DNA from: Liriodendron chinense
Taxonomy: Eukaryota > Streptophyta > Magnoliopsida > Magnoliales > Magnoliaceae
Direction of reading: 5' to 3'
Length of the DNA stretch: 64,000 nt
Assembly (NCBI GenBank): GCA_003013855.2
Contig: ML058526.1
Coordinates: 496,001-560,000 of the forward strand
The notes beneath the pieces were generated by a model, which was not told where the DNA came from, searched no databases, and saw only the letters and a list, made by a program, of their open reading frames with translations. The position numbers and the translations under genes were made by a program. Shown here in pieces: positions 1 to 9,388 of this stretch (positions are counted from its first letter, which is position 1; each line of letters opens with the position of its first letter).

Positions 1-15
1 GGTTACAACCAGTTC

Positions 16-160
16 GGAGGCTATGACTCCAACTATGGGCGTCTCCTTCCTTTTCGTAGGCCATGACTCCAACTACGGGCGTCTCCTTCCTTTTCGGAGG
101 CCATGACTCCAACTACGGGCGTCTCCTTCCTTTTCGGAGGCCATGACTCCAACTATGGCT
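16..160 (+). repeat. 40-bp tandem repeat in Tat LTR
   Basis: Three full units and one partial unit (starts at 16, 56, 96 and 136) of a 40-bp motif containing ATGACTCCAACTACGGGCGT. They lie about 180 bp upstream of the LTR TATA box in the sense of the element. The same array, with three units, is in both other Tat LTRs. Confidence 0.9.
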
Positions 161-335
161 TCCAGCCGGATTTCAAGGGATTACCATCAAGGGGCGTGAT
201 TGTTGGAATAAGTCATTGGGTTGGATCTGATTAAAAAGATAAGATCTTATCCCACGAAATCAGCGAATTCTGAGTATCGTATGCGACATCAACGGGATTT
301 CGACATCTCACGTAACAGATTGGATTGCTTCAGAT

Positions 336-346
336 CTATATAAAGG
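336..346 (+). promoter_or_regulatory. TATA box of Tat LTR
   Basis: CTATATAAAGG, conserved at the equivalent place in the two other Tat LTRs (2431-2440 and 22687-22696, minus strand). This is the expected core promoter of the LTR. Confidence 0.7.
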
Positions 347-563
347 GGTGGCTCCATTGAGAGCAGGTACGGACACATCATTCAATCTTGGTCCCGTTTA
401 CTTGGCTTCTCTTCTTACTGTGGCCTAACTTAAGCATCGGAGGGCTAACGGCTGGACCCCAGCCACCCTTATTTGCTGTCTTGCTTCAGGTCTGGTGGTG
501 AAAATTCCTGCTGGAGTGAAGGAGAAAAGCCGGAGGATCTCGTTACAAAATTTGACATTAACA

Positions 564-830
564 ATATCCAAATTCAAATATGCCTGATGTTACGGTTGCG
601 GTCATCATGGCCATATTGCCCCGGAATGTCCTAAAGGGACCAAACCAAAAGGTAAAAAGGTCAATGGTAGCCACTTGGGATGACACAGAGGAGTTTAAAT
701 CCAAATCTAGTGGTTCTTCTAGTGATGGGAGCCAAAAACCAGTGAGAATTCTCATGGCTTCCATAATTACCTCTCTTCCCCCTAATCTAAGAGAGGATCC
801 CTACCACTTTCCCTTCTAGGATTAGAAGGA
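564..830 (+). pseudogene. Sirevirus Gag C-terminal remnant (element D)
   Basis: A fragment of a Ty1/copia Sirevirus gag, nucleic-acid-binding part. Positions 588-629 encode a clean CCHC zinc knuckle (CYGCGHHGHIAPEC). A frameshift follows, and then the acidic stretch MVATWDDTEE that also follows the knuckle in the intact Gag of element G (46751-46850). The upstream gag is missing because a Tat LTR abuts at 563. The same region, equally broken, is found on the minus strand at 26100-26290 in element C. It is not functional. Confidence 0.8.
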
Positions 831-1432
831 GTTCCCAACCCCTTACCTCACGCTACATTTTATGAGGGTGTTGAAAAAATTAGTTACCCTTAGGATAATC
901 AAACTAAACATAGTTAGTAAGGGTAGTTAGAAATTGAAATTATAGAAAAATCTGAGGATTTCAGCCTCATTTTTTAGGGGCATATCAGAGGATTCTAACC
1001 TCATTAGCCCATTTTTTATAGTTTAGCATTGCTTTTGATTAGTATATTTTTGCTAGACTATCACCCTTCTTAGATTAGCTAATATTGTTGACTTTATGCT
1101 TAATTGTATGTTAATCTTTGCTTTGGTCATGATGTACATAACTAGGGGAGGTTGGCTGATTGGGCTAAAAGCCCTTAAGCTTTCATTGCTTAATGCATAT
1201 CTTATATGACCAATTATGCATGATTAACTATGCTTAGACAGTTACATTTTTTTTATCATGTTCCATTGCATGCTCCATGTTTTAAAGTTCATGCACCCTA
1301 TACTCTCCTTGTTAGCTTGTGCTTATAGTTATAACTGTGACATACTATCTACTCTTACCTTAACCTTAATTGATGTATCATTAAGAGGGAGAGAATAGTT
1401 TGTCAATTGCTGACAAAAAAGGGGGAGAAAGT
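831..1432 (+). other. Sirevirus D non-coding tract between gag and 3' end, pol missing
   Basis: There is no supported gene here. The tract matches 25400-26050 (minus strand) in element C along its whole length, so both copies pass directly from gag into post-pol non-coding DNA with no integrase, RT or RNase H. It carries the repeated wording TCTGAGGATTTCAGCCTCATT, also seen in diverged form after the pol of element G near 62500. A polypurine run, ACAAAAAAGGGGGAGAAAG, occupies 1413-1431, and an Athila LTR begins at 1433. Confidence 0.75.
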
Positions 1433-2139
1433 TGTTCGCTCGCCTCAATTGCAAGGTTACGATGTAGTAATAACTCGATAAGACCGAGGTCGATCCATAG
1501 GGAATTAAGGTAAACAACTCCAATTATCTAATAACTTAAATCTCAGCAATTTTAGAATTCAGTTTTAAAAACTGAGTAAACCAGTAACTTTAAGAAAAAT
1601 ATGATAATTAATGAAATTAAGGCCTTAAGGATCCACTTGTAGTAGTCCAATGAAAATTCATTCATCCAAGCATATACACAACTAGATTCGAAGTTCTATC
1701 TCTCATCTAGTTGGAAGATTAGGCATTCAAACACAAACAATCTCACTTAAGTTAGAAAATAAGATTCTAGTTCTAATGAAGTACATAGAATTCAAACTTA
1801 CAGCCTTCAAAGTAACAGCCATGCTAAGAGACTATGGCATGCTCCAGGGTTACTACAATTAGAATTTAATCAATCCAAAGATGGCAATATCAGAGAATTG
1901 TAAGGTACTCATGTCCGAAGTACATGAACTCTCACAAAACATCCAAAAATACCAACTTTATTCAAACTAAAACTTAAAAATCTTAACTTTAGGTAAAAGT
2001 ACTTGAATTAAACAAACCCTACATTAGAACTAATTACAAGCTTCACCTCTTAGCCCTAGCTAAGAGGTTTTAGCCGAGCATCATCATACTTCAACTAGAA
2101 ATAATGAAAAACTACTAAAAAGCATAAAAACAGGAATTG
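1433..2139 (-). repeat. Athila LTR (H), R/U5 part, truncated
   Basis: It starts with the Athila LTR terminus TGTTCGCTCGCCTC (reverse of GAGGCGAGCGAACA) and aligns with the LTRs of Athila B (48102 onward) up to AAGCATAAAAACAG. There it stops where a Sirevirus LTR terminus begins (2140). It includes the conserved R/U5 hairpin at 2046-2067. The U3 half is absent from this side and is predicted to lie beyond the right window edge if Sirevirus C inserted here. Confidence 0.8.
2046..2067 (-). promoter_or_regulatory. Conserved Athila R/U5 RNA hairpin (T:A variant)
   Basis: A perfect 9-bp stem, CCTCTTAGC paired with GCTAAGAGG, around a 4-nt loop. It corresponds to CCTCTCAGC/GCTGAGAGG in Athila A. 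Both arms changed together, as in Athila E (28879-28900). Confidence 0.65.
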
Positions 2140-2211
2140 TGAAATTACGTTGGTAGTCTAACATGACACCTTTGTATGTGCGGAAGCTTAAAGAGCAACT
2201 ACAATTATGGC
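2140..2211 (-). repeat. Terminal 72 bp of Sirevirus C 3' LTR
   Basis: It matches 27199-27267, the inner end of the 5' LTR of element C, starting with the LTR terminus TGAAATTACG. Alignment stops at ATTATGGC, where a Tat LTR is inserted. The last five bases, ATGGC (2207-2211), form the left target duplication of that insertion. The five bases outside (2135-2139, AATTG) are the predicted left target duplication of element C. Confidence 0.8.
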
Positions 2212-2430
2212 TGTTGATGTCAGATTTTGTAACGAGATCCTTCGGCTTTTCTCCTTCACTCCAACCGGGATTTTCACCACCAGACCTGAAGCAAGACAAC
2301 AAATAAGGGTGGCTGGGGATCAGCCGTTAGCCCTCCGATGCTTAAGTTAGGCCACGGTAAGAAGAGAAGCCAAGCAAAACGGGACCAAGATTGAATGATG
2401 TGTGCGTACCTGCTCTTAATGGAGCCACCC

Positions 2431-2440
2431 CTTTATATAG
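2431..2440 (-). promoter_or_regulatory. TATA box of Tat LTR
   Basis: Reads CTATATAAAG on the minus strand. It is conserved at 22687-22696 and 336-346. Confidence 0.65.
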
Positions 2441-2618
2441 ATCTGAAGCAATCCAATCTGTTACGTGAGATGTCGAAATCCCGTTGATGTCGCATACGAT
2501 ACTGAAAATTTGCTGATTTCGTGGGATAAGATCCTATCTTTTGAGTCAGATCCAACCCAATGTCTTATTTCAACAATCACGCCCCTTGATGGTAATCCCT
2601 TGAAATCCGGCTGGAAGC

Positions 2619-2738
2619 CGTAGTTGGAATCATAGCTTCCGAAAAGTAAGGAGGCGCCCGTAGTTGGAGTCATAGCCTCCGAAAAGGAAGGAGACGCCCG
2701 TAGTTGGAGTCATAGCCTCCGAAAAGGAAGGAGACGCC
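2619..2738 (-). repeat. 40-bp tandem repeat, three units
   Basis: Units at 2619-2658, 2659-2698 and 2699-2738, each containing TAGTTGGAGTCATAGCCTCC. The first unit is the most diverged. The array lies upstream of the TATA box in the sense of the LTR. Confidence 0.9.
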
Positions 2739-3043
2739 GACAAGACGGAAACCACCGAACTGGTTGTAGCCCTGCTTGGTGTCGCAGAGGGATTGGAGAA
2801 GCTGCTCGACGAGAATCGGGTGCTAGTACTGAAAGCTAAGAGATATTACCGCAGGAAAGCTACTCGCAGGTTAGAATGTGGTCGCGAGTCCGAGTACATA
2901 CTTAGATGTGACGTCTTTCAACGACTTGTGAGAAGGTCTGTTCGCGGATCGAATTTTGCCGTATTTGACTATCGGTTATGAAGACTCGAGATTTGCGAAT
3001 AGCTGCTCCGTATTTTTCAATCTATGACTCCTGATCAGGTGAG

Positions 3044-3167
3044 CTCGAGAGTCGAATGGACGTCCCGCACTTATCCAACATTCGACTCTCGATCAGATAA
3101 TCTCGAGAGTCGAATGGACGTCCCGCACTTATCCAATATTCGACTCTCGATCAGACAATCTCGAGAG
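3044..3167 (-). repeat. 58-bp tandem repeat with internal inverted arms
   Basis: CTCGAGAG recurs at 3044, 3102 and 3160 (58-bp period, two full units and a partial). Each unit carries CGAGAGTCGAATG and its near reverse complement CATTCGACTCTCG, so every unit can fold back. In the 5' LTR all but the first unit was lost in a deletion at 23334. Confidence 0.85.
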
Positions 3168-3230
3168 CGTGAGCGAAATGGGCATTTCCGCGTGAAATCT
3201 TATCTCCATCATTTTGCCTATAACAATGGC

Positions 3231-4329
3231 TAAGTCCTATAAGGGGGGGGGGGGGTGATTAGGACATTTTGAAATTCTTTTCGCTTACTTACACAATTTA
3301 AGAAGTTAAACTAAGTAAGCAAGAACACTTCGGCTTCCAAGCCTAAGTGCGTCTAATCACAAGACTAGCATATGGTTTAAGCAATAAACAACCTAGTCTA
3401 AACATGCATAGATAATCAAATGATCTAATTAATCAAGCTCTGAATCTATGCATCCTATATAGACTTATGAGAATGGATTAATGAGCTCAAGTCTACACTA
3501 CTTAGTGAAAGTATATCTTGTGTGTGGATGTACCTATCTAGTGCCTATCATACATTCCTATCAAGCATTCATAATTAAACAATTAAACATCCAATGCTAA
3601 GATATCAATGTGCTCAATTCAATCACAAACACAAGCATGTATATTGGTTCACTACCGGTTCAAGTACTCAACTCCTTTGAGCACACCGGCCTTCACTATC
3701 AGAGGTAATAAATGAGGTTTACCTCTCAACCTTTACACAGAGATTTTACTGGTTCACCTCTCAACCATAACCGGAGTTTTGGACAAAGGGCTAACTCTCA
3801 ACCCGAACGGAGTTTTGAACATAGGCTAACTCTCAACCCTTTGCAAGTTCACTCACGTGTCAGAGGCTCCCCCTTGGAGACTTTGTTTAGGCTCGGCAAA
3901 CGGGCCAAGGACTGCCAAACAACCCTTAGTCTTTAGACCGACAAACAGGCCAAGGAACGGCCAACGTCCCTAGTTCGAGTTTGACAAACAAACTGTACAC
4001 TCAACTCCTACAGGGAATTGAGTGGATGGACTCTCAATAAAGACAACCTTACTAGTCGGATGAGCCCCTTGTTCAGCCGCGGTTCTGGTTGCTTGATCTC
4101 CGCTCTCCCTTGCTTAAATCAGCTTCCCTTGTTCCCTTGATCGTGTTGTCACTGCGTCGTCAATGCCTCAGCTACACTCGATCAATCACCATGCTTGTGA
4201 TGCCTTTGAGATGCCTAAGGTGATAGGGGGGTAGGTTTGAGAGCTCTACCACTAATAGGAATGGGTTGCCTAGAGTTTCTCACCTACAACTATCTCTTCT
4301 TATAGATTTGGATAAGGATATGCCTATCA
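3231..4329 (-). repeat. Duplicated Sirevirus LTR segment inside Tat
   Basis: It is about 99% identical by eye to 23334-24398 (differences near 3680-3690, 3740, 4070, 4160, 4227 and 4295) and homologous to 27268-28075. It starts right after the ATGGC duplication and ends at GCCTATCA, where Tat internal DNA begins. No gene is supported; a short frame in it is LTR antisense. It includes a G13 run (3243-3255), equivalent to the C run near the end of Sirevirus LTRs. Confidence 0.9.
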
Positions 4330-4695
4330 CATGAAACCGCCCGCTGCTTGCATCGAGAACGGCACCCCACATGATGGGCTGGAATTAATGAACGCCAGCT
4401 TTCCGCAGCCTTTTCGCAGGCAGAAAATGAAGGGGCGCTCGCCACGTGTTTGTGTAATTAATGGGCGTGCCTGCTCGAGCGCTGTGTCAAGGGAGGGACT
4501 GCCACATGTCATCAGATACGGCGAAATGATTGCCTATAAATATACGGAGTCCGCCATTTCTTTGATTTTCTACAGAAGTTTTTTCGAAAGGAACCTGCAG
4601 TCTTTTCTTTCCATTCTTCTTCCTCTTCCGGTGCTCATTTTCTTTCCTTTTTCCGGTATACTTCCTTTTTCTTCTTCTTTTATTTTTATCTCCCC
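4330..4695 (+). other. 5' flank and leader of the Tat opposite-strand gene
   Basis: Promoter region and presumed 5' UTR of the gene at 4696, rich in C/T after 4560 (CTTTTCTTTCC runs), typical of plant leaders. An open frame at 4331-4873 overlaps it but has no recognisable domain. Confidence 0.5.
4535..4544 (+). promoter_or_regulatory. TATA box driving the opposite-strand Tat gene
   Basis: TATAAATATA preceded by GCC, about 150 bp upstream of the first ATG (4696), followed by a pyrimidine-rich leader. It lies inside the element and outside any LTR, so it would be an internal promoter directed against gag-pol. Confidence 0.6.
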
Positions 4696-6863
4696 ATGGC
4701 TGGGAACTCTAACGAGACTACTGTCCCTCTTGGTGATGCCACTCCGGAGTCCTCTGCCTCCAGCAGTGCAAGGGTTTCGGCGGGGAGATACACAGCAGCC
4801 AGATATCCTTCTGTTTTATCGGAGGACCGGCTGGCTGAGCTACGGGAGAGATACCAAATCCCTGACTCTGTAACTCTCCGCTTGCCCGGAGGTGGAGAAA
4901 CACCCGACTCCCCCCCCCCCCCCAGGATGCGTAGCATTTTATGAGTACCAGCTTATCCTGGGGGTACGCCTTCCCCTCCATCCCTTCGTTCGCGATGTAC
5001 TACGATGTTACAAGATTGCCCCTGGGCAACTCATTGTGAACGGGTGGAGGGTGGTTCTGGGCTCCTTTGCCCTTTGGGGTCAGGCTGGCAACGGGGAACT
5101 CACGGCGGAGGAGTTCCTCCGTACGTTTCGTCTGAAGAAAGCTCCATCCAGCGAAGGCTGGTATTATTTGTGTTATTGGCACCGGGATAATTTCGTGTTG
5201 GGGAAGCCCTCCTCGAACTATCCCGGCTGGAGGAAGCGGTGGTTCTATGCTTCCGGGAGCTGGGAGTCTGCCTCCTCCAGGGGTCCAGGAGTGACCCGGT
5301 TTTTCTGTGAAGGTAGACACAATCCCGTATTGTGCAGTTTCCTCAGAATAATTTTTAGGGTTTTGCTTCGTTTGACCATTATTTGTGCTCGCAGGTATCC
5401 CGGCATTGAGGAAACCGAATTTGAAAGGAGGGATCAACGAGAAGATTGTCAGAGTGTATAAGGTGCCTATCGGAGATAGGCATATCGAGGCTTGCTTATC
5501 TCCTTCGCGACTTGCAGCAGCAGGCCTCATATCCAGAAGAGAAGTTGAAATGACGAAGGCTGGAGAGAAGAGAGGCCTACTGCCCCGTCTGAAGGGCACA
5601 GGCTCCAAAAGGCAGAAGAGAACCCCTGCCGAACCTTCTCAATCTTCCATCCGCACGGGCAGCGATCAGCCTGCCCTTCCCGCGAGCATGGCGGGGGCCC
5701 CAGCTGGGCCTACTATTCCTTCACTGGTGGTCGCACCTGGGCCACCAGTGATCAACATTGCAGATAATTCCCCAGATGGGGTGGGGTCCAGCTGCCCCCC
5801 AGCTGAAGAGGCTCGAGAGCAGGTAGAGCCTCAAGAGCCGACTCCTGCTCGGGAACTGGTCCCGGCTGCCGAGCAGGGACCTGCTCGCGAGTCAATGCCT
5901 CCACCTCGCGAGCAGGCCGGGTTGGTCGTTGCCCAACCGTCTGGGAGCGAGACGTACTCTATTCCCCGCCACCTTCATCTTGTATGCAAATTTCTATTCT
6001 AGAACGTCCCGCCTCACGCCTTTGGCTCTCTTCCCGAGCCAAGTCCTGAGAACCTTATCCTCGAAGCGGGGATGAGGATGGTTCAGGTAAGACTTCGTCA
6101 AGACCTGCTACGATCAGTTATTACGTTCCAGAATACTCTTACATTTTTCATCTCTTTGTAGGGTTTAGATCTTATTCTGCGAACGAGGCGTGATATTGTT
6201 GCCGCCCGTCGCACGATAGAGGAGGCTGAGGGAAAGAGGACTGCCTTGGAAAAGGCAGTTCAAGGAAGAGATCAACTGCTCAAGGCGGTGATCACGAAGA
6301 GAGATGAGGAGAAAAAGATCCTCATCGAGAAGATCCAAGTCCTGACCGACAGGTATCAGGCCTTGGACTCAGACTACGTGAAGCTCACGAGTCTGAAGGA
6401 GAAAGCAGAGAGAGAGAGGGAGATCTTCCGGCAGGACAAGATCTCGTTAGAGGAGCAATTCGCGGGGGCCAGGTCGCAGCTCAAGGAGGCCTACGACAAC
6501 TTGACCAGGGAGCGCACCGCTCTTGCGCAGCTTAAGGACGACTCGATCCACTGGGACGAGGAGAGGGTCGCCCTTGTAAAAATGCTCTCGGAGGAAGGTG
6601 CTCGGGCAGTTTCCGAGTTCCGGACTTCGCAGCTGTATGACGATGAACGATATGAGTCATACGATGCTGGTCGAGACTTTGCACTAAGGGTAGTGCAACG
6701 AATGATCCCATCCTTCGATATGGGGGAATTCGGTCGAGTCGCGACCATCATAGCTGCAGAAGAGCAAGCTGCTGCCGAGAACGAGGTGACTGAAGCCACG
6801 CAGGCTGGAGGGGCTCCTGAAATGGGCCCTGAAGTCGAGAGCGTGGCTCCTCCAAGCGATTGA
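4696..6863 (+). CDS. Spliced opposite-strand extra gene of Tat element (putative gypsy-type transposon family)
   Basis: Exons 4696-5312, 5395-6086 and 6162-6863. Exon 1 encodes LAELRERYQIPDSVTLRLP and, after a C run, FYEYQLILGVRLPLHPFVRDVL with GLY/TRP-rich strands. This is the N-terminal pattern of the plant family named putative gypsy-type transposon (Pfam Transposase_28, from memory). Exon 2 is Pro/Ala/Glu-rich and disordered. Exon 3 is a long coiled coil (LDLILRTRRDIVAARRTI, then Lys/Glu heptads to about residue 180 of that exon) with an acidic tail. Splice sites GT-AG at 5313/5394 and 6087/6161 keep the frame. Two lesions: a C14 run at 4910-4923 shifts the frame, and TAG at 6000-6002 interrupts exon 2 unless a further intron exists. 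Such extra genes are known in Tat elements, but their function is unknown. Confidence 0.75.
5313..5394 (+). other. Intron 1 of opposite-strand Tat gene
   Basis: Begins GTAGACAC and ends GTGCTCGCAG (82 nt, T-rich before the acceptor). Removing it joins VTRFFCE to GIPALRKPNLKGG in frame, and the downstream frame opens exactly at the acceptor. Confidence 0.75.
6087..6161 (+). other. Intron 2 of opposite-strand Tat gene
   Basis: Begins GTAAGACT (consensus donor) and ends CATCTCTTTGTAG (75 nt, strong polypyrimidine tract). It is phase 0 and joins GMRMVQ to GLDLILRTRR. Confidence 0.8.
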
Positions 6864-7485
6864 TTTCCTTTTATTTTCTTCTCTCTTGTATCTGCGCTCA
6901 TGTATATGTAATCATCTAATTATCAATGAAAAGATATTTTTAGAAGTGTTGCTGTTTCGTTGCTGTTCTCCCTTCATCTTTCATTTTTTGCTTGTTGATC
7001 TTGAATGGATTCATCAGAGATGTGACCCTTTAATTCGAGCATGAGCTAAGCTGCTCGCGATTAGGATGTGACCCCGATCGCTGCCCTAATTTGAGCACGA
7101 GCTGCGGTGCTCGCATTCCGGAGTGCGATCCCTCCTCTCACCAATCGCGAGTAACTAACTCATGAAAAAATGAATTAGACTCAATCCGGGGGTTGTGAGA
7201 CCATGTCCGCGTTGAGATAGACTGATCTATCGATTGAGATTTTGATTCTACCAAGGGCAGAAGGTTGGTCAAGAGATGGTATTCATTCTCTTCGAGGCTG
7301 TTCAGGTCCATGAAAATGGAGAAGCAACCAACTAGTAATGATTTCAGTCCTACCAAAGGTAGGCAATTGGCCAAGAGGATGTGTAAGCACTCTCTTCAGG
7401 GCTATTCAGGTCCATATAAATGGAGTAGCGGCCAAAAGATATCTTTCACTTTATTCATAAAACGTTATGATAAACTACATCGAAT
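6864..7485. other. Spacer between two converging genes in Tat
   Basis: The plus-strand extra gene ends at 6863 and the minus-strand pol ends at 7486, so transcripts converge here. No gene is supported. It contains AATCATCTAATTATCAATGAAAAG just after the first gene (possible polyadenylation region) and a tandem repeat at 7238-7440. Confidence 0.6.
7238..7440. repeat. 102-bp imperfect tandem repeat, two units
   Basis: Units at 7238-7339 and 7340-7440. Both read GATTT..TCTACCAA.GG, then a CTCTTC..GGCT.TTCAGGTCCAT block and AAATGGAG. Divergence between units is about 20-25% by eye. Confidence 0.75.
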
Positions 7486-7767
7486 CTAGGGGTAGTATCG
7501 TAGCAAATGCTCCACGTGCCAAGGGCGACGTACAGGCTTCCCTTGCATGTCTTCAAGATAATAAGTACCGGGTCGCACAACCCTAATAACCTGATACGGG
7601 CCTTCCCAATTCGGATCCAATGAACGAACAGGAATTCCAAGATTTTGCCTTAGGACCAAATCTCCGAACTGGAAGGATCTAGGTCGAACCTTCGCATTCC
7701 GATAACGAGCAATACGTTGTTGATATGCCGCCACTCGTACTTGGGAAGCATTTCTTCGCTCTTCCAA
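7486..7767 (-). CDS. Tat integrase C-terminal part
   Basis: 93 residues beginning MEERRNASQVRVAAYQQRIA and continuing with VRPRSFQFGDLVLRQ, DPNWEGPYQVIRV, GTYYLEDMQGKPVRRPWHVEHLLRYYP. This is the typical C-terminal integrase domain of plant Ty3/gypsy elements (the block before GDLVLR, then the W-GPY motif). It is separated by a frameshift (about 7768-7824) from the catalytic core at 7825-8598, so the integrase is broken. It is the true end of the minus-strand pol. Confidence 0.85.
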   Translation of the reverse strand: MEERRNASQVRVAAYQQRIARYRNAKVRPRSFQFGDLVLRQNLGIPVRSLDPNWEGPYQVIRVVRPGTYYLEDMQGKPVRRPWHVEHLLRYYP

Positions 7768-7824
7768 GAGATCGAGATGAAGTCGGAGGTTTTCCTGATT
7801 GCTCGCGGGATCATACTATTCGAT

Positions 7825-8598
7825 TCAATATGAGGGCACTTGAATTTCCACTGGTACTACTGCGTCAACACCAAATGCTAAGGAGAAAGGAGTTTCACCT
7901 GTCGATGTACAAGCCGTGGTTCTATAGGCCCATAACACCTCTGGCAGAAGTTCTGGCCACACCCCTTTACATTCACTTAGCTTGGTCTTTAAATGATGCT
8001 TTATAATTTTATTCACTACCTCGACCTGCCCATACGCCTGAGGATGATATGGAGAAGTGCGGAGATTACGTATCTTCCATTTGTCGCAAAATTCATCAAA
8101 GGCTGCGTTGTCGAACTGCGTTCCGTTATCGATAATTATAGTATGAGGAAGTCCGAAGCGACATATGATATTTCTCCACATAAACTTAGTAGTTTGTTTT
8201 TCAGTAATTTTGGCTAATGGTTCTGCCTCGGCCCATTTGGTGAAATAATCAACCGCCACGATCGCGAACCTAATCTGTCCCTTTCCCATAGGTAAGGGTC
8301 CGATGATATCGATCCCCCACTGAGCAAAAGGCCAAGGGCTGTCGACTGGGGTCATCCGCTCAGACGGTACACGAGGTATAGGTTGATATCGTTGACACTT
8401 GTCGCATTTTTTAGAAAATTCTATGGCGTCTGCTTTCATAGTAGGCCAATAATATCCTTGCCTCATCGCTTTATATGCTAGAGATCGCCCCCTGGGATGA
8501 TTACCATATGCCCCCTGGTGTACTTCATCTAGAACACGATGTGCTTCTTCTGGATGAAGACACCTTAAATAAGGCAAGGAGAAGCTTTTTCGCAACAA
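7825..8598 (-). CDS. Tat integrase, zinc-binding and catalytic domains
   Basis: Integrase joins element cDNA to host DNA. Visible parts are the HHCC zinc domain (H in DEVHQGAYGNH, then CDKC near residue 65) and the catalytic D-D-E: D in WGIDIIGPLP (about residue 95), D in IIIDNGTQFD (about 157) and E in GQVEVVNKII (about 193). The usual KWAEAEPLA stretch lies between. The frame ends at a frameshift in the region after VPVEIQVPSY; the remaining C-terminus is at 7486-7767. The start codon is only the first Met in an internal frame; the protein would be made as part of the pol polyprotein. Confidence 0.9.
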   Translation of the reverse strand: MLRKSFSLPYLRCLHPEEAHRVLDEVHQGAYGNHPRGRSLAYKAMRQGYYWPTMKADAIEFSKKCDKCQRYQPIPRVPSERMTPVDSPWPFAQWGIDIIGPLPMGKGQIRFAIVAVDYFTKWAEAEPLAKITEKQTTKFMWRNIICRFGLPHTIIIDNGTQFDNAAFDEFCDKWKIRNLRTSPYHPQAYGQVEVVNKIIKHHLKTKLSECKGVWPELLPEVLWAYRTTACTSTGETPFSLAFGVDAVVPVEIQVPSY

Positions 8599-9143
8599 GA
8601 TTCCATCTTGTAAGGTGTACCTGGCAGCTCGAAGCTGAATTTGTCTTGCAACTTTCTTGTCTTCTGGTAGGTATCCATCTCTGAGATAAAGGATGATAGG
8701 ATCCTAAAGTCTTCAGTTTGGCGAGCAGGTGAGGACACGAGACTTGTATAAGGCCATTCTTCTTCTTTGGTTCGAATTCGCCAAGAACTTGGTTGACAAT
8801 GAGCGGGAGTCGCTATGAATTATCAAATTCTGGACTACGAGGACAACGGCTAGCTCGAGGCCAAAATCAGGGCCTCATATCTGCTTCATTATTGGAGACG
8901 CGTGATTCGAAACGCAGAGCGTATTGAAAATGCGACCCGTCGGGAGCCACTAAAATCAGGCCCACTCCACTGCCAGTGGCCCGTGACGACCCGTCCACGA
9001 AGAGCGACCAAGGAGGCTGGTCGCTGGTCATGACATTATCTTCAGAAGAATATGTAAATTCGGCGATGAAGTCAGCCACGGCCTGGCCCTTGACTGCGGT
9101 CCTAGGACAGAATGAGATATCATGCTCGCTGATCTCGACCGCC
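8599..9143 (-). pseudogene. Tat second RNase H domain and linker, decayed
   Basis: From 9138 downward it reads EISEHDISFCPRTAVKGQAVADFIAEF, then WSLFVDGSS and GSGVGLILVAPDG, ending ALRFESRVSNNEA before a frameshift at about 8870. WSLFVDGSS is the start of the additional RNase H typical of the Tat lineage, placed after the ordinary RT-linked RNase H. Beyond the frameshift, pieces such as IIHSDSRSL are visible in other frames to about 8700. The first codons at 9139-9180 come from the inserted Athila LTR, not from Tat. Confidence 0.8.
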
Positions 9144-9388
9144 TGTTGAACCTCCAATTTATACATTGCATTGCCCATTACACTACATAGTTTGCATGAT
9201 TTTCATGGTAAAAGGCCCACCTAACATGTGCTTTGTGATTATAGAGATAAGAGGGGATTTCATCAAATTAGAGTCAAAGATTACATTTGAAGACATTGGA
9301 TGAAGTCCTAAGATGGACAAGGAAAGAAGAAGAAAGAGAGAGAAAAGAGAATGAAGAAAAGAAGAAAAAGATGAAGGAATACAAGGCT

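Larger units (their letters stand above)
1..563 (+). repeat. Tat (Ty3/gypsy) LTR, 5'-truncated by window edge
   Basis: This is the reverse complement of the Tat LTRs at 2212-3225 and 22468-23338, including their 40-bp repeats and TATA box. It ends with a diverged version of the same LTR terminus (GACATTAACA, against GACATCAACA). Sirevirus gag sequence follows at once, so it is probably a solo or truncated LTR inserted into that element. The left end is outside the window, so no target duplication can be checked. Confidence 0.85.
2212..3225 (-). repeat. Complete Tat LTR (1014 bp), behaves as a solo LTR
   Basis: In plus orientation it runs TGTTGATGTC...CCTATAACA, so its own sense is TGTTATAGG...GACATCAACA. 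It is flanked by the 5-bp direct repeat ATGGC (2207-2211 and 3226-3230). The uninterrupted target is visible at 27260-27275 in another Sirevirus LTR, which fixes both ends. The copy contains a TATA box, the 40-bp array and a 58-bp array. It should be the 3' LTR of the Tat element, but the internal region does not follow it. Confidence 0.9.

Noticed and set aside
2212..4329. A single 2.1-kb Tat LTR
   Set aside because: The copy at 27199-28075 shows uninterrupted Sirevirus sequence across the point, and ATGGC duplicates delimit a 1014-bp insertion, so the rest is Sirevirus LTR.
4331..4873. 180-codon plus-strand frame over the promoter and exon 1 start
   Set aside because: It overlaps the TATA box and the better-supported gene at 4696, with low-complexity composition.
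5000..5608. 202-codon minus-strand frame
   Set aside because: It is a shadow of exons 1-2 of the opposite-strand gene and crosses an intron.
6491..6901. 136-codon minus-strand frame
   Set aside because: It is a Ser/Ala-rich antisense of the coiled-coil exon.
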